In this document: piece after piece, positions 25,452 to 36,164 of the stretch
Layout: every line of letters starts with the position of its first letter
Numbering within the stretch: position 1 is the stretch's first letter
Assembly (NCBI RefSeq): GCF_932276165.1
Contig: NC_064009.1
Coordinates: 2,294,001-2,358,000, forward strand
Reading direction: 5' to 3'
DNA length: 64,000 nt
Source of the DNA: Plutella xylostella
Lineage: Eukaryota; Arthropoda; Insecta; Lepidoptera; Plutellidae
The notes under the pieces: generated by a model
Database searches by the model: none
What the model was told of the DNA's origin: nothing
The model's input: only the letters and a program-made list of their open reading frames with translations
Program-made: the position numbers and the translations under genes

Positions 25452-25540
25452 TACAGTAAGGGTCAGATAAACCTGACCTCCCTCAGAAGCATTGTTAGTA
25501 TGAGAGGGGGGTCAGGTTTCTTTGCACCTGACCGTACCTA
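25452..25540. repeat. Short imperfect hairpin repeat (possible mini-MITE)
   Basis: 'gtaagggtcagataaacctgacctccctc' is mirrored by 'gagaggggggtcaggtttctttgcacctgacc'. Arms are about 30 bases around a 20-base centre. Outer TAC/GTA bases might belong to the ends. No target duplication was established. Confidence 0.5.
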
Positions 25541-26330
25541 TCTAATAATCTATTAAGTAGGTACTTTTTTCCATCTACGTCTTAAGTGCTACTATGGCTG
25601 TTAAAGCATCGCAGTGAGTGTAAAAACTGTATTCATAAAGTCCTGCAAGTCTTATATTTCAATATTTCCTACAATACTCCTTATCAGCCGTTATCAGGCT
25701 GTAAGTGGGGTAATCGCCACCGCCGGCCGGACGCGCGCACATTAAACCTTGTGTTTACAAACTTATTAATAACAGAAACACCGTTTACATGTGAACTACC
25801 TTTACCTAAGTGTGTAGGTCTTAGGGTTTGGACATTGCCGTTCTGATTTGGTTTGGTTAGAAGTCAAAATTTGGGATTTGAATTGTGTATTTTCTTAATT
25901 TTTCATAAAATATTTGCATATGGGCTGAAGTAGACATTTTACCATTGATTTTAATGATTGCGGTCTGTAGATAATTCATTTTAGCACTAAGTAGGTACAT
26001 AAAAATTATGTCATATTCAATAACCATTGAATATTAAATGAACTTACTATTAGAATCTCAAGATAACGTGTTTTATAAGTTTTTTATTGTTTCTCTATTC
26101 TAGGGAAAGCGCTACGCGTCTTTGCTACGGCGCGGCGTAGCAAGCGCAGACTACGAATTGGCGTAGCATATGACTATGACAAATATTATAAACTTTGTAT
26201 TAACCCTCTGAGTTAATATTAATGGTATGTATTTACATTATTTACCAGATTGTTGTTGTTAAATACACCGTTTTGTAATAATTTAAGTGTCATGTTAATA
26301 CTTACATTTTTTTTGTTAGTTTTCAGGTCT
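25541..26330. other. Intron sequence, nothing recognised
   Basis: AT-rich, apart from a TACG-rich block at 26,105-26,168 related to the one at 12,000-12,062. Confidence 0.4.
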
Positions 26331-26596
26331 TAATTTATTTATTTATTTATTTATTTATTTTATTTTAGGAAAACTTACAGCACAATTTAAAGTTATAACA
26401 ATAGAATGAGCAGTAAAAGGCCTTTTACAAGTTTCCACTGATAGAAATAACTTAATAATATTTACGCTAATACAAAGTAGCAAACTTAAGTAGGTACATT
26501 AACATATTATCTACGCCTAATCAAACGTACTAAACTGTATATATACAAAGATGTTTAATAACAATTACACTGTGAAATTATATTATACCTAAACTC

Positions 26597-28753
26597 TTAG
26601 ACATCAAAAAAGGTACAACTTAGAATATTTCTCGCCTTATTAATGCTTGTATTAAATATATCAATGTCCAAATTATTCGATACGTGGTTAAAGTTGTTGC
26701 AAGCACGCCATAGATACGAATTCTGTCGGTAATTGGTAGACACCGTGGTGTTACTGAAAGTCGGATTGAAGCGACGGGAACGATTCGGAACATAAAATTT
26801 TAATTTTTCCAATAATTGAGGACAATCAATTTGGCTGGTGGCAATTCTTAGGAGGAATAATAAATCACAAATTTCACGCCGGTTTATTAATGGTAGAATG
26901 TGAAACTGGCGGCAACCTTCCTTATAGTTTTGTAAGGGATACCTAACACGATAACTTAAATACCTCATGAACCTTTTTTGTATACGTTCGATGCGATCAA
27001 TGTATACCGTATATCTAGGGTTCCACACCTGTGATGCATACTCTAAGTTACTTCTGACATAGGTGCAGTACAAGATTTTAAAGGTTTTTGCCTGTTTGAA
27101 GTTAGTTGAAAGCCGCATTATAAATCCAAGAGCCTTGCTTGCTTTAGCCGTAATCGCATCAATGTGGGCATCAAACAACAGCTTCGAGTCATGGATTACA
27201 CCAAGGTCTTTGATTTTACTGTCTCTTCCGATGGCATGACCTTTTAAGAAGTAAGTAGTTAAAGTAGGTTGTCTTTTTCTAGTGAAGGTGATGGTAGAAC
27301 ATTTTGATGGATTTAAATCTAATTTATTATCGTTACAGTATTTATCTAGGTTATTTAAGTCATTTTGTAATAATATAATATCATTTTCATTAATAATAGG
27401 TTTAACAATTTTCATATCGTCTGCAAATATGTAAATACTAGAGTTACTAAAGCATGAATCAATGTCGGAAATAAACAATAAAAATAGCAAAGGCCCTAAT
27501 ATAGAGCCTTGTGGCACACCACTTGGTATTTTAACCCAGTCAGACTGAAAGTTACTGGCCACGACAGCCTGGGTGCGGTTACTGACATAAGACGAAAACC
27601 ATCTGAAGAGATTGCCACGAATTCCCGCCTTGAAGAGCTTGATCAGCAAGAGCGAGTGGTCAATACGATCAAACGCCTTGCTATAATCTGTGTATACGAC
27701 GTCAGCCTGGTAACCTTGGTCCATTGTTTCCGTAAGTAACTCATTATACAGCAAGAGATTTGTAACCGTAGACCTACCCCTTAGAAACCCGTGCTGAGTA
27801 GATTTAAAAACCGTCTTAAGCGCCACATTAAGGTCACGTTGTACAATTTTTTCAAAAACTTTTGCTATTATGCAAAGCTTGGAAATAGGTCGATAGTTTT
27901 TTACATCATTTTTCGGCCCCTTTTTATGGATAGGTGACACAAAAGCTGCTTTCCAAATATCTGGAACCTTGCCCTCTTTAAGTGACTTTTCAAAGAGGAG
28001 GTATATGGGAAACGAAAGTTGTTCAGCACACTTTACCAAGTAAATAGGAGGGATTTTATCAGGACCGGCGGACTTACAGGTATCAAGTCTTTTGAGATGG
28101 TTATGTATAATTGATTGATCTAGTTGAATTGAGGATATATGACAATCATGGTAGAGGTTCTCAACTTCACCAGGAGAATCAGATGGATTTAGTATATCAG
28201 GCTCTAGAAAAGTGGAATAAAAGTAATCCGAGAATAATTTACAAATTTCATCACCCGAGGAAGTTATGTTGCCTTCAAAGGTCATACAACTGGGCAAGGA
28301 GTTAGTTTTGGCTTTGGATTTTGCGAATGACCAGAATGTTTTTGGGTTGAGTTTGATTGACTCCTCAACTCGGGTGATATAAGCGTCGTAACATTCGGTT
28401 TCCAACATTTTAGCTCTACTTCGTAATATACAGTATGAATTAAAATCCGATTTATTACCATAGTTTTTAAATTTTAAAAAGTATTTATTTTTCTCTTTAA
28501 GAATTTTTATTAGTGCCGGTGAATACCATGGTGGATGTGATGTACTTTTTAAAACTTTAGATGGTACAAATTGATCTCGTAGTGAGTACAATTTGTCATA
28601 AAAAATTTCAACACACTCATGTAATAGTTTATCGTGAAATGCCTTGTTCCAGTCGAAATTTTGGATTCCCGTGTTAATAGAGTCCCAGTCCGACTTAGAA
28701 TAGAGGTGCACAGTGCGTGGAGGTGATTTAAGGGGTTTGAAATCAGAACATTT
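26597..28753 (-). pseudogene. LINE ORF2, reverse transcriptase part
   Basis: Continues ORF2 on the far side of the insertion, in the frame TYKCSDFKPLK... and then 704 codons after the first Met at 28711. RT motifs in order, in residues of that 704-residue frame: SAGPDKIP (214-221), NYRPIS (272-277), the catalytic block TDYSKAFD (341-348), GVPQGSILGP (398-407) and the catalytic FADD (429-432). A C-terminal region with YLSYRVRYPLQNYKEGC and a basic tail follows. No stop or frameshift is seen to the end at 26597. Its start codon is only an internal Met, so without the upstream endonuclease it is functionally broken. Plus-strand frames across it are shadows. Confidence 0.9.
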
Positions 28754-28912
28754 ATAAGTAACTAGCTGTTCCCGCGCGCTTCGCTTCGCCTTAAAAAGTT
28801 TTCCCGTGGGAATTCCGGGATAAAAAGTAGCCTATGTTCTTTCCCAGGGTCTAGTCCGTATGTATACCAAATTTCATTCAAATCCGTTCAGTAGTTTTGG
28901 CGTGAAAGCGTA

Positions 28913-28963
<51 letters not shown>

Positions 28964-28996
28964 CAGTTACTTTCGCATTTATAATATTAGTTAGGA
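28754..28996 (+). mobile_element. SINE-like retroposon, copy 2, inside LINE ORF2
   Basis: Full-length copy. The head is 'actagctgttcccgcgcgc', then 'ttcgcttcgccttaaaaagt', the 'gggataaaaagtagcctat' body and 'ttcaaatccgttcagtagt', then a long (ACAG)n run at about 28,914-28,963, ending TTTCGCATTTATAATATTAG. It splits codons of ORF2 between the DPHH motif and TYKCSD. A short CTTAT-like duplication may flank it but is not certain. Lacking a clear Pol III box, it may be a SINE or the mobilised 3' end of a LINE. Confidence 0.85.
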
Positions 28997-29708
28997 TACA
29001 TAAGGCTTTATGATGAGGATCTAATGGTACCAGGGGACTCTGACACTCTTCTACCGAAACATCACTGTTTGACACTACTAAATCCAGAAAACGGCTGTAC
29101 TGGTTACTAATACCATTATACTGGCTAAAACCAAATGTGTCTAGATGGTCAACAAAATTTAACTCATCATGGTCACTGTAATTTGACGGTAAATAATGTG
29201 ATAATTTAATATGCTTAGTCCAATTAATGTTACCTAAATTAAAATCGCCTAGAACTAGAAATTTATCGGAAGGATGTGATAATATTATGTCATTTAGCTT
29301 CAATAAGAAGTTAGATAGTTGTTGTGATTTGGTATAGCCCTGGTTTTGCTTACATAAATAAATTAATCCTATATGTAGTACAGATTTCCTACTCAAGTTA
29401 ATCGAGATCCAAAGGTCTTCCGCTGAGGAATTCCAATTTGGTCTTGGAGTTACCGATAGATGTTTACGTGTGGCCAAGAGTACTCCACCACCCAGCTCCT
29501 GATTCGTGAGGTTGTAGTCCCGGTCCCGCCTCCAAACACAATATCGGCCGTCGAACAGCTCACTGTCATATATGCTATCATTAAGCCATGATTCCGTCAC
29601 CGCTATCAAATCAAATGAGTGTAAACATATATTTCGATAAAATTGATTAGTTTTAGTTCTAAGTCCCCTAACGTTCTGATAATAGACACTCAACATTTTA
29701 CTATTCAT
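28997..29708 (-). pseudogene. LINE ORF2, N-terminal endonuclease part
   Basis: Starts at ATG 29708 and encodes an APE-type endonuclease of the exonuclease-endonuclease-phosphatase fold. It has QNVRG near residue 12, TESWLND near 39, GGGVLL near 74, GDFNLGNINW near 150, a LDLVVSN strand, and a DPHH motif in place of the common SDH. The domain nicks target DNA to prime reverse transcription. The reading frame runs into the SINE-like insertion, whose (ACAG)n tract is translated as repeated SVCL before a stop at about 28,878. The insertion therefore separates endonuclease from RT, and this copy cannot make full ORF2. Confidence 0.85.
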
Positions 29709-30195
29709 TATTAAAAATGTTTAACTATACAAAAATAAAGTAATCGGAACATAAAAGTATTCAAAAAGTCTGTTATCAGAACGCAGAGGACCCATAACGC
29801 ATAGGCAGCAACGTTAAAATTGGCTTGGCTGATAGTTATAGGTAAATTAGATAAGAACATAGGACAGCGAGTTTGTAGGTAACTGTGGTAACTTATCAGC
29901 AGCGAGATGCGGACTTTATAAGCAGCATGAATAGAAGCTAGTTTCATACCGATCCCGTCCAAGCGGCCCGGCCGGCTTGCAACAACAACAGGTACACGGA
30001 CTGAGAATAAAAATAAGCGAGCGATAGGCAAATAGCAAATAAGGCGAGAACAAGTTATTACAATAAGTAATATGAATGCAGGGGTGGTTAACATGTAGTA
30101 AATAGCGAAGTTATCTGAGTTAGGCAATTTTACGATGACAATGAAGTGAGTTTTTTTATGAAAAAAGTTTAAGCTATTAAGGCATATAAAATTGA
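29709..30195 (-). other. Spacer between LINE ORF1 and ORF2
   Basis: 487 bases. It contains one 139-codon open frame (30127-29711) that begins at TTG, gives a hydrophobic product without known motifs, and fills most of the spacer. It may be chance; jockey-group ORFs usually overlap or nearly touch, so the spacer itself is unusual. Confidence 0.4.
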
Positions 30196-31110
30196 TTAAA
30201 TTATTTTGTTTAAATCATTAGCAGAGTTTATGGTAATTACATGTGTCGTGTCGCTTTTACGCATGTGGATTTTTGCGAACTTTACCCAAACGTATTTATA
30301 GTTCTTCTCCTTCGCCAGAGATTTAGCCCTAGTAAGTAGGTTTTTGTACATAGGCGACAGATGGTCGTTCACGTAAATACGTTGATCTGCTGGACCCAGA
30401 TCCATATCTGAAGCGGTTATCTTCTTAGCTCTTGCTGTTGAGATAAACTCTTCTTTCACATATCTATTTAAGAAGCTAATCAAGATTGATTTCTCCTTGG
30501 AGTTATGTATCGGGATCCGGGATATATAGTTGATTTGGGAATTTTCAATAGGATAACCCACATGGTTGCTCAGCAATTTAGCCACGGTAAAAAGGTTCTC
30601 ATTCTTCTTAATAGGAATGCCCTTTATCTCGACATTATTAAGTCGGGACCACTGGTCCTTTTGGGCAAAATCTTCCTTAAGGGACTCGAATGATGCCTTA
30701 ATTGTAGAAACTTCATCTTTAAGGAGTTCTAAAGACATAATGCGTTTGTCGATACCATCCAGCTTAGCGGCAAACTCATCAATTTTACTGCAGCTCTGCT
30801 TAACTTCATCCATGTTGGACTTAAGCGCCCCCACTTCGAGCATTAGCTTCGGAAGATCGTCCAGCTTGGCTGTCACTTCGGCCAGTTTCTGCAGGACTTC
30901 CTCCATATTGCCAGTGATCTGGCGGGTGCTAGTTGGCGCAGCAGGTGAAGAGATGCGGCAGCTAGGGCATTTCCATGTTGCCCTTCGATCGACACCTAAT
31001 TTACGAAACCCAGCTTCGGTGACATTAGCGCAGCGAAAACAGAGGTTTTTATGACATTGCGAACACTTAGCACTATCATTCACTTCGTTATCGCAACTCG
31101 CGCACAACAT
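30196..31110 (-). CDS. LINE ORF1 protein (zinc finger, coiled coil, RNA-binding)
   Basis: 304 codons from an ATG at 31110 in an A-rich context. Residues 3-50 hold a Cys-rich PHD-like array: C-x2-C (CASC), C-x2-C (CSQC), C-x2-C (CFRC) and a final CPSC. Residues about 70-150 are heptad-rich and predicted coiled coil, as expected for ORF1 trimerisation. Residues about 155-300 (starting around NNVEIKGIPI) resemble the RRM/C-terminal nucleic-acid-binding region of LINE ORF1 proteins. By family knowledge the product coats the element's RNA and aids target-primed reverse transcription. The frame is intact. It is transposon-encoded rather than a host gene; the open frames on the opposite strand are shadows. 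Confidence 0.85.
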   Translation of the reverse strand: MLCASCDNEVNDSAKCSQCHKNLCFRCANVTEAGFRKLGVDRRATWKCPSCRISSPAAPTSTRQITGNMEEVLQKLAEVTAKLDDLPKLMLEVGALKSNMDEVKQSCSKIDEFAAKLDGIDKRIMSLELLKDEVSTIKASFESLKEDFAQKDQWSRLNNVEIKGIPIKKNENLFTVAKLLSNHVGYPIENSQINYISRIPIHNSKEKSILISFLNRYVKEEFISTARAKKITASDMDLGPADQRIYVNDHLSPMYKNLLTRAKSLAKEKNYKYVWVKFAKIHMRKSDTTHVITINSANDLNKII

Positions 31111-31193
31111 TTTTAAAAAAGGTTGAGAACCACTGATAGCCGAGAGGACGCGAAGAGACGTTAGACAACGGCGACTATTTGAGCGAGACTGAT

Positions 31194-31439
31194 TACTTTA
31201 GCACAAATAAATATGTCTCATAAGTGTAAAAATTGTGAACTTAATTATTTTTGTAAAGCAATAGTAGTAACAGTACTTGTCAGCATTGGTAATATTTTCT
31301 AGAGTAAATTTAGTAAATGATCAGTCATTTGCGGCTTGGCGTGTCTCATCACTCGCGGTAGTCAACCGAGGCGGCCCACTGGGAGATTCCAAGACATTTA
31401 AAATACTACTTGAGAAGAAAATATAGCAATTAAATGAAT
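31194..31439. other. Intron sequence, nothing recognised
   Basis: AT-rich flank of the LINE 5' end. Confidence 0.4.
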
Positions 31440-31910
31440 CACAACTACCCACCAAGTCCCCACTGCTGGGGCACGGGTTTCCTTCCAAAGAAGGAAGGGT
31501 TTTAGACCTAGTCCACCATGCTGCCTTACCGCGGGTTGGTGGACCCCAACACAAGCAAGCTTGTGCTGAGAGAGTTGTCGGGTAAGTGGGCATCCTGACT
31601 GTCAGATGTTTTCAGGCCGTCCCAAGGCCTCTGTCTAGGCTTAACGACTACTGCCGAAGCAGCAACCGGGACCTACGGGTTAAAGCGGAAGCGGCCAGGA
31701 AACAACCACTTGAAAACGGTCATCCATCCAAAATATGACCGTGCTATGTGTTGCTTACATTCAATGATCACCTACGATCATTGAAGCTAGCTCGTCTTCG
31801 GAGGCTTCGATATTTGTTTAAAGACTTGGAGGTCTTGGGTGTTAATATGTACCTACCTATATAATATTATGTAAGTATTTGTGTAAATAGATATATCAGC
31901 GGTATAATAA
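31440..31910 (+). repeat. Lepidopteran retroposon tail repeat
   Basis: Contains 'ccccactgctggggcacgg', 'ccttccaaagaaggaaggg', 'tagtccaccatgctg', 'gcgggttggtgga' and, further on, 'cttgggtgttaatatgta'. These blocks recur around 55,190-55,420 and 55,535-55,560. Such text is shared by many lepidopteran LINE/SINE 3' regions. The 90-residue minus frame across it is a shadow. Confidence 0.6.
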
Positions 31911-33243
31911 ATCGTTTATTTGGGAAATTATCCAACGTGTTAGTTTACAATTCACCTTATTTTTAATGTTAGCTCTTATCTAATAAGATTGTTTGAAAAA
32001 TATTACAGGCTCTGTTTTATACGATCTTCAAAACTCACACCTCCGGCTACATAGCCCAAATAAGCGGTCCGTTAGTCGGTGGTCACAGCCCATTCGGTGG
32101 CGGCTCTAAGCGGTGGCGCGTGACTCGACAGCGACTCGACACCTAATTGGCCGAGGCACTGATGGTCACGGTGTTCGCCTGATGATTAGGGATCCTTTGG
32201 ACACACGGGCAATGTTCGTTTTGGACATGTATTTGAAGATGAGAATGGTTTGAACAGTAAGAAAGTCGCTTGTGAAGAGTTTTTTTTCATATTATTATCG
32301 GTCATATTAGTTGTATGTCTCTAATACCCACCTAATATGTATAATAATGTTTCAATAATTCTATGTACGATCAAAGACCCTCAAAGAGAAACCTAATCGT
32401 TGATTATTTATCATTTGATTTATGTAGAATCAAACCTTATTCAAAGTTTACTAGAAATCCGTAGTGGGCCAAGTCTGCGACTTATGAATGCTTATTGAAG
32501 ACATTGCAATTTGCAAGAGTTGCACTGTCTTTAAAAAAAGAGAATCTGATGGATAAGTCAATTTAAGTTGCAATTTTAGTCTTAACGAAGAGTTTATTAA
32601 CTCTGGAAAGGACTCTCATGAACTTTGGTCATATTTTATGGTGTAGTTATTTCTTTGTGAATAGATATATTCCATTCGATTATTTATACTAAAATTGCCC
32701 ATTATTTCATCAGATTTAAATTTCATACCAATTCAAAACAAAATATTTTTTGTAATCAAATGTATAGAGGGCGTATTTCTAGTACTTAGTAGTCTAATAG
32801 ATCTAGTAGATAGATACATAATAATATAACCTTCTTCGGTCAAAATTTCCTAGTAAATGGGTGGGCTAGTGTTACCTTGACATTTAAATCTAGGTAGTAA
32901 CGACCGGACTAGTTTCTTAGAAGTCATTACACCGATATAATTGGTAAATATTCGAAGGACCGAAAAAGTTTTTGGATTTGATGCCGTGTTTATTTGTCTG
33001 GTCATACTACTCATACTGTTATCTGAAATAATTAGGTACATCCAATTATAACTATTAATACCGATTTTGTAGGCGAAATTTTAAAGGCGTTAATCGGAGG
33101 ACTCTGTGCGTTTTTAACAAGCTTTTTTCCATATAAGAGAACTAACCATTTCTTTTTATTAATAACCTAAACTAAAAGAGCACCTATAAATATAATACTA
33201 TTATAAAACAACCTATCTTAGTAAATAACTAACCCAAACTATG
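31911..33243. other. Intron sequence, nothing recognised
   Basis: AT-rich, no credible exon or element ends. Confidence 0.45.
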
Positions 33244-33892
33244 TATATGTCGCAGGCAACTGGTTTAATCTCCTGTTTGATTGAACCACTAGCCCGTTCA
33301 TTGGATGGCGCTATTCAGTTGTATGACTAAAGGACAACTCGTCAAGTCGTTGATTGTAACGTTCGACGTCTTGACTGAACGTCATTCAGCGAAGTCGTTG
33401 AATGGGATATAGTATAGCAACTTTGTAATGTCTGGTTAGGGTGAACATCACCAGACAAGAGTCAACAAAAAGACTATGTTACAAAGGTCATATCTCACAA
33501 ATTAACTAAACAATAACAATAAACGTACCTTCATATTGTTGTTCATAATTATCCAGTTTCGCCACTTTTTTTCTTTGAAACTATCCGCCCGCGGCGTAAT
33601 AATAGGTAAATCCATGTTGTCACACTATTTTAACACAAATAACGCACTTTAAAGCTAATTTATTTGCAAAAAACTAACAATATAGGTGCTTTTTGTGTCA
33701 GCTGTTAGCTGTTAGACGCCATATTTGTTTTATTCACCACCTGACTGATTTTAAGTCAGCTAACTAGTTGGACGTTTTGTGACGCTTGTACAATCAACGT
33801 TCGGCCTAGTCATACAACTGAACAGCGCCATCCAATGAACGGGCTAGTGGTTCAATCAAACAGGAGATTAAACCAGTTGCCTGCGACATATA
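33244..33892. mobile_element. DNA transposon derivative with about 85-bp TIRs
   Basis: The left arm 33244-33329 and right arm 33808-33892 are inverted copies beginning TATATGTCGCAGGCAACTGG, with very few mismatches. TATA at both edges suggests a TA or TATA duplication. The 478-bp interior is not empty: on the minus strand it keeps a short coding exon with a splice donor (separate entry). This is an internally deleted autonomous element rather than a pure MITE. Superfamily not assigned. Confidence 0.85.
33529..33615 (-). CDS. Retained first exon of a transposon gene (likely transposase)
   Basis: ATG at 33615 opens 29 codons, MDLPIITPRADSFKEKKWRN then WIIMNNNMK, ending exactly at a donor AAG|GTACGT. 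The basic/aromatic KKWRNW stretch is typical of proteins that bind DNA, but no family is recognised. No following exon survives before the right TIR, so the gene is truncated. The exon lies in the middle of the TIR element, which supports its being the element's own gene. Confidence 0.45.
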
Positions 33893-34510
33893 GATACTAA
33901 ACTTTCCATGATAAAAGTATTTCCTAAAATCATAGAACAAAAATTATGTTTTAAACGACGCCAACGAATTCCAAATTCCACCCATTAAAATCACTTCCAT
34001 CCCAATTCTTGTAGCAAGCCTATCTTGAAAGATTTGTCTAACTTGGACAGAAAGATATAACTGGTTAATGCCAACACTAAGCACCTCAGTGATGGTCGCC
34101 TCATCCACTCATTCAGACCCAGCGGCGATGACGGTGCAGGTTTCACCCCAACCAAGAAGTAATTGTCCATGAGATTACATGACAAAAAAATGCACTTACT
34201 TCGAGGCAATATAGCTATAGCTACGTATTGTATGTAGTTCGGGAAACGGTAGCTATTGATTGGTGTAATTATTTCAGAATTAGCTAAGATAAAAGCGTCT
34301 GTGGTATTAAAAATTGTTTTTAAAATGTTGGCTATAACCGGTCGTTAAACTCAAGATAAGGTTGTAATACCAACCGCCATTCATAAAGCGGAAATCTTTA
34401 AGCGGAAGTTGACAAAACAATAATTTTCCGTCAAAATCGCCACTTTTATTGCCATTAAAACGGTATCAAGATAAGGTGCGATAGACACACGTACACTCAC
34501 GACCGTTTTA
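33893..34510. other. Intron sequence, nothing recognised
   Basis: AT-rich, no element ends or exon signals. Confidence 0.45.
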
Positions 34511-34513
34511 GTA

Positions 34514-34575
34514 CCTATAAGGTATAAGAGACTCTTGCCTTTTCAGTCAGGCTTCAGCGAACTGAAAAGAGGTAA
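34514..34575 (+). promoter_or_regulatory. Candidate TATA/initiator core promoter
   Basis: CTATAAGG (TATAA at 34,516) lies 29 bases upstream of the A in TCAGTC (34,545), the spacing of an arthropod TATA-Inr promoter. A second TATAAGA begins at 34,523. The start site sits in a small hairpin (CTTTTCAGT/ACTGAAAAG). A GAG|GTAATC follows at about 34,569 as a possible donor. No downstream coding exon was identified, so it could be an alternative promoter, a repeat promoter or chance. Confidence 0.3.
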
Positions 34576-34741
34576 TCAATCGCCGTTTTAAACGCAACAG
34601 TTTATTATATTTTCGGGGTTTTTAACTTCGGTTATGAAAAAAATACAATTCATACTTTACATTTGGCCGACAAACATGTAAACTTAAAGATTCATGAAAA
34701 TAGTGGGTACAGTCGCAGTGAAAAGTGCGAATGAACTATGC

Positions 34742-34758
34742 GTTGACCTTGACCTTTG
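34742..34758 (-). promoter_or_regulatory. Nuclear-receptor-type element
   Basis: TTGACCTTGACCTTTG, read on the minus strand, contains two abutting AGGTCA half-sites with a TCAAGGTCA extension, the FTZ-F1/ERR-like form. Occupancy is unknown. Confidence 0.3.
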
Positions 34759-35429
34759 CGTTGCACGCTATTCGCATTACAACGCACGTGCGTCGCGCGC
34801 GGGCGCACGGATTATCGCTGGAGTCTCCGGACCAGGCGACCAGCGGCTCTCAAACTTGACAACTTTTTTAACAGATATGTAATAAATGCATCATTATAAA
34901 AATCAGGTTTTTGGTTAGACTCAGGTAATTTGGTTATCCAAAAATGCTGCATTTTAATATTTTAATGTTTTGTTTGTTAGCATACAAATATTATATTTGT
35001 GACTATATAAAGCTCGATTACTTATACTTTTAGTTAAAGTAAGTTAACTTTATAATATAGTACAGAACTATAGCCTGGTCTCTATGTTCTAGTATCAAGA
35101 TTCAATTATCATAATCATCATCCGTTTCGATGTGACGTGACAAGGAAACTGACCACAGTTTCCTTGTAAATACCAATTTAGAATACAGTATATATTGTAT
35201 AGATGTTTGAGATGCACTGGTCAAGAGCGACCGGTTATTAAGGATATAGGTAGGGACCAAAGCCTCGTAGTCTGGTTTATTGACCAGGGCTTGTGGTTTA
35301 GTGTGTCTCTGGCAGAGTTCTTTGTTAAAAGGCCTATTTCAAGTTTTATGTTCTGCTAGTTAATAAAATATACCTGTATGGGGTTTTTTGTAGGGATTCT
35401 AGGTCATTTCATAGATGTGATTTGTATTA
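34759..35429. other. Intron sequence, nothing recognised
   Basis: AT-rich except a CpG-rich patch at about 34,780-34,850 beside the nuclear-receptor-like site. Confidence 0.4.
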
Positions 35430-36082
35430 GGGTAAAACTGCCAGTTATTAGCCATCGTTAGTTACTGGCCACTATAAACTTAAAAATCAAAAAATAAGGA
35501 ATGAGGCATCACCTGCCATCTGTGTTTTTTAATAGAACTTTGTTATCTAACTGACTTTGATTTTAGTACAATTTTTTGCCACTATGAAAAAAAGCGCCTT
35601 ACTAGGCCGCCTTCTTCTGACAGTTGGCGGTCGGAGTTCCGCGTGTACGCTTCAGAGTAACGTATTTCTTAACGAAACACATTTCTTCAAAATTGACATT
35701 ATTGGTGATTGAACGCAATTTAAGTGATTTTTTTAGCATATTTATATGGTGTTAATGGTAAGTTTTATTAATATATTATAGTTTCATGCAATCACCTTTG
35801 GGAAGGTGAGTTTTTGGAGGTGGCCAATAATTGAATCAATATATTGCAAATTTTGTGTTACTGGCCACCTATGCCAATAACTAAATAAAAATGCAAGTAC
35901 TCTATTTAGATGAAAATCGACTGTTTTCACAATATTTATAAGATGTAGTATCGTGTGGCAAAATATCACGCACTTTTATCAATTAAATTCAGTTACTGGC
36001 ATAGGTGGCCAGTATTTTGTGGTGAAGTGGCCAATATCCGACCGATGTATTTTGTTACAGTGCGCAAACCATCAGCAACGGG

Positions 36083-36160
36083 ATGCCACCTAAACGAAGA
36101 CAGTATTCTTTAGATGACTTAAATAAAGCCTTCAAATTCATAAAAGACAAGACAAGACAT
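36083..36160 (+). pseudogene. Transposase N-terminus (psq-type HTH), truncated
   Basis: ATG at 36083 gives MPPKRRQYSLDDLNKAFKFI, the basic start and first helix of a pipsqueak-type DNA-binding domain as in CENP-B/Tigger transposases. Similarity is lost after about 25 codons, where the RTE-derived sequence begins. The exact junction (about 36,145-36,170) is uncertain. Confidence 0.45.
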
Positions 36161-36164
36161 AAGA

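Larger units (their letters stand above)
26331..31193 (-). mobile_element. Jockey-type non-LTR retrotransposon, near full length
   Basis: Minus-strand order is a short 5' UTR with initiator-like TCAGTC (31,192-31,187), ORF1 (31110-30196), a 487-bp spacer, ORF2 (29708-26597, interrupted by the insertion at 28,754-28,996), a 3' UTR of about 265 bp, and a (TAAA)n tail at 26,366-26,333. Both ORFs are otherwise open, so the copy was young when it was interrupted. The tail type and the APE endonuclease plus RT layout place it in the jockey group. No target duplication could be identified by eye. Confidence 0.88.

Noticed and set aside
28878..28990. SVCL-repeat protein tail
   Set aside because: Translation of the (ACAG)n tract of the SINE-like insertion, not a real protein repeat.
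26331..31193. Target-site duplication of the LINE
   Set aside because: Flanks on the two sides do not show a convincing matching word by eye.
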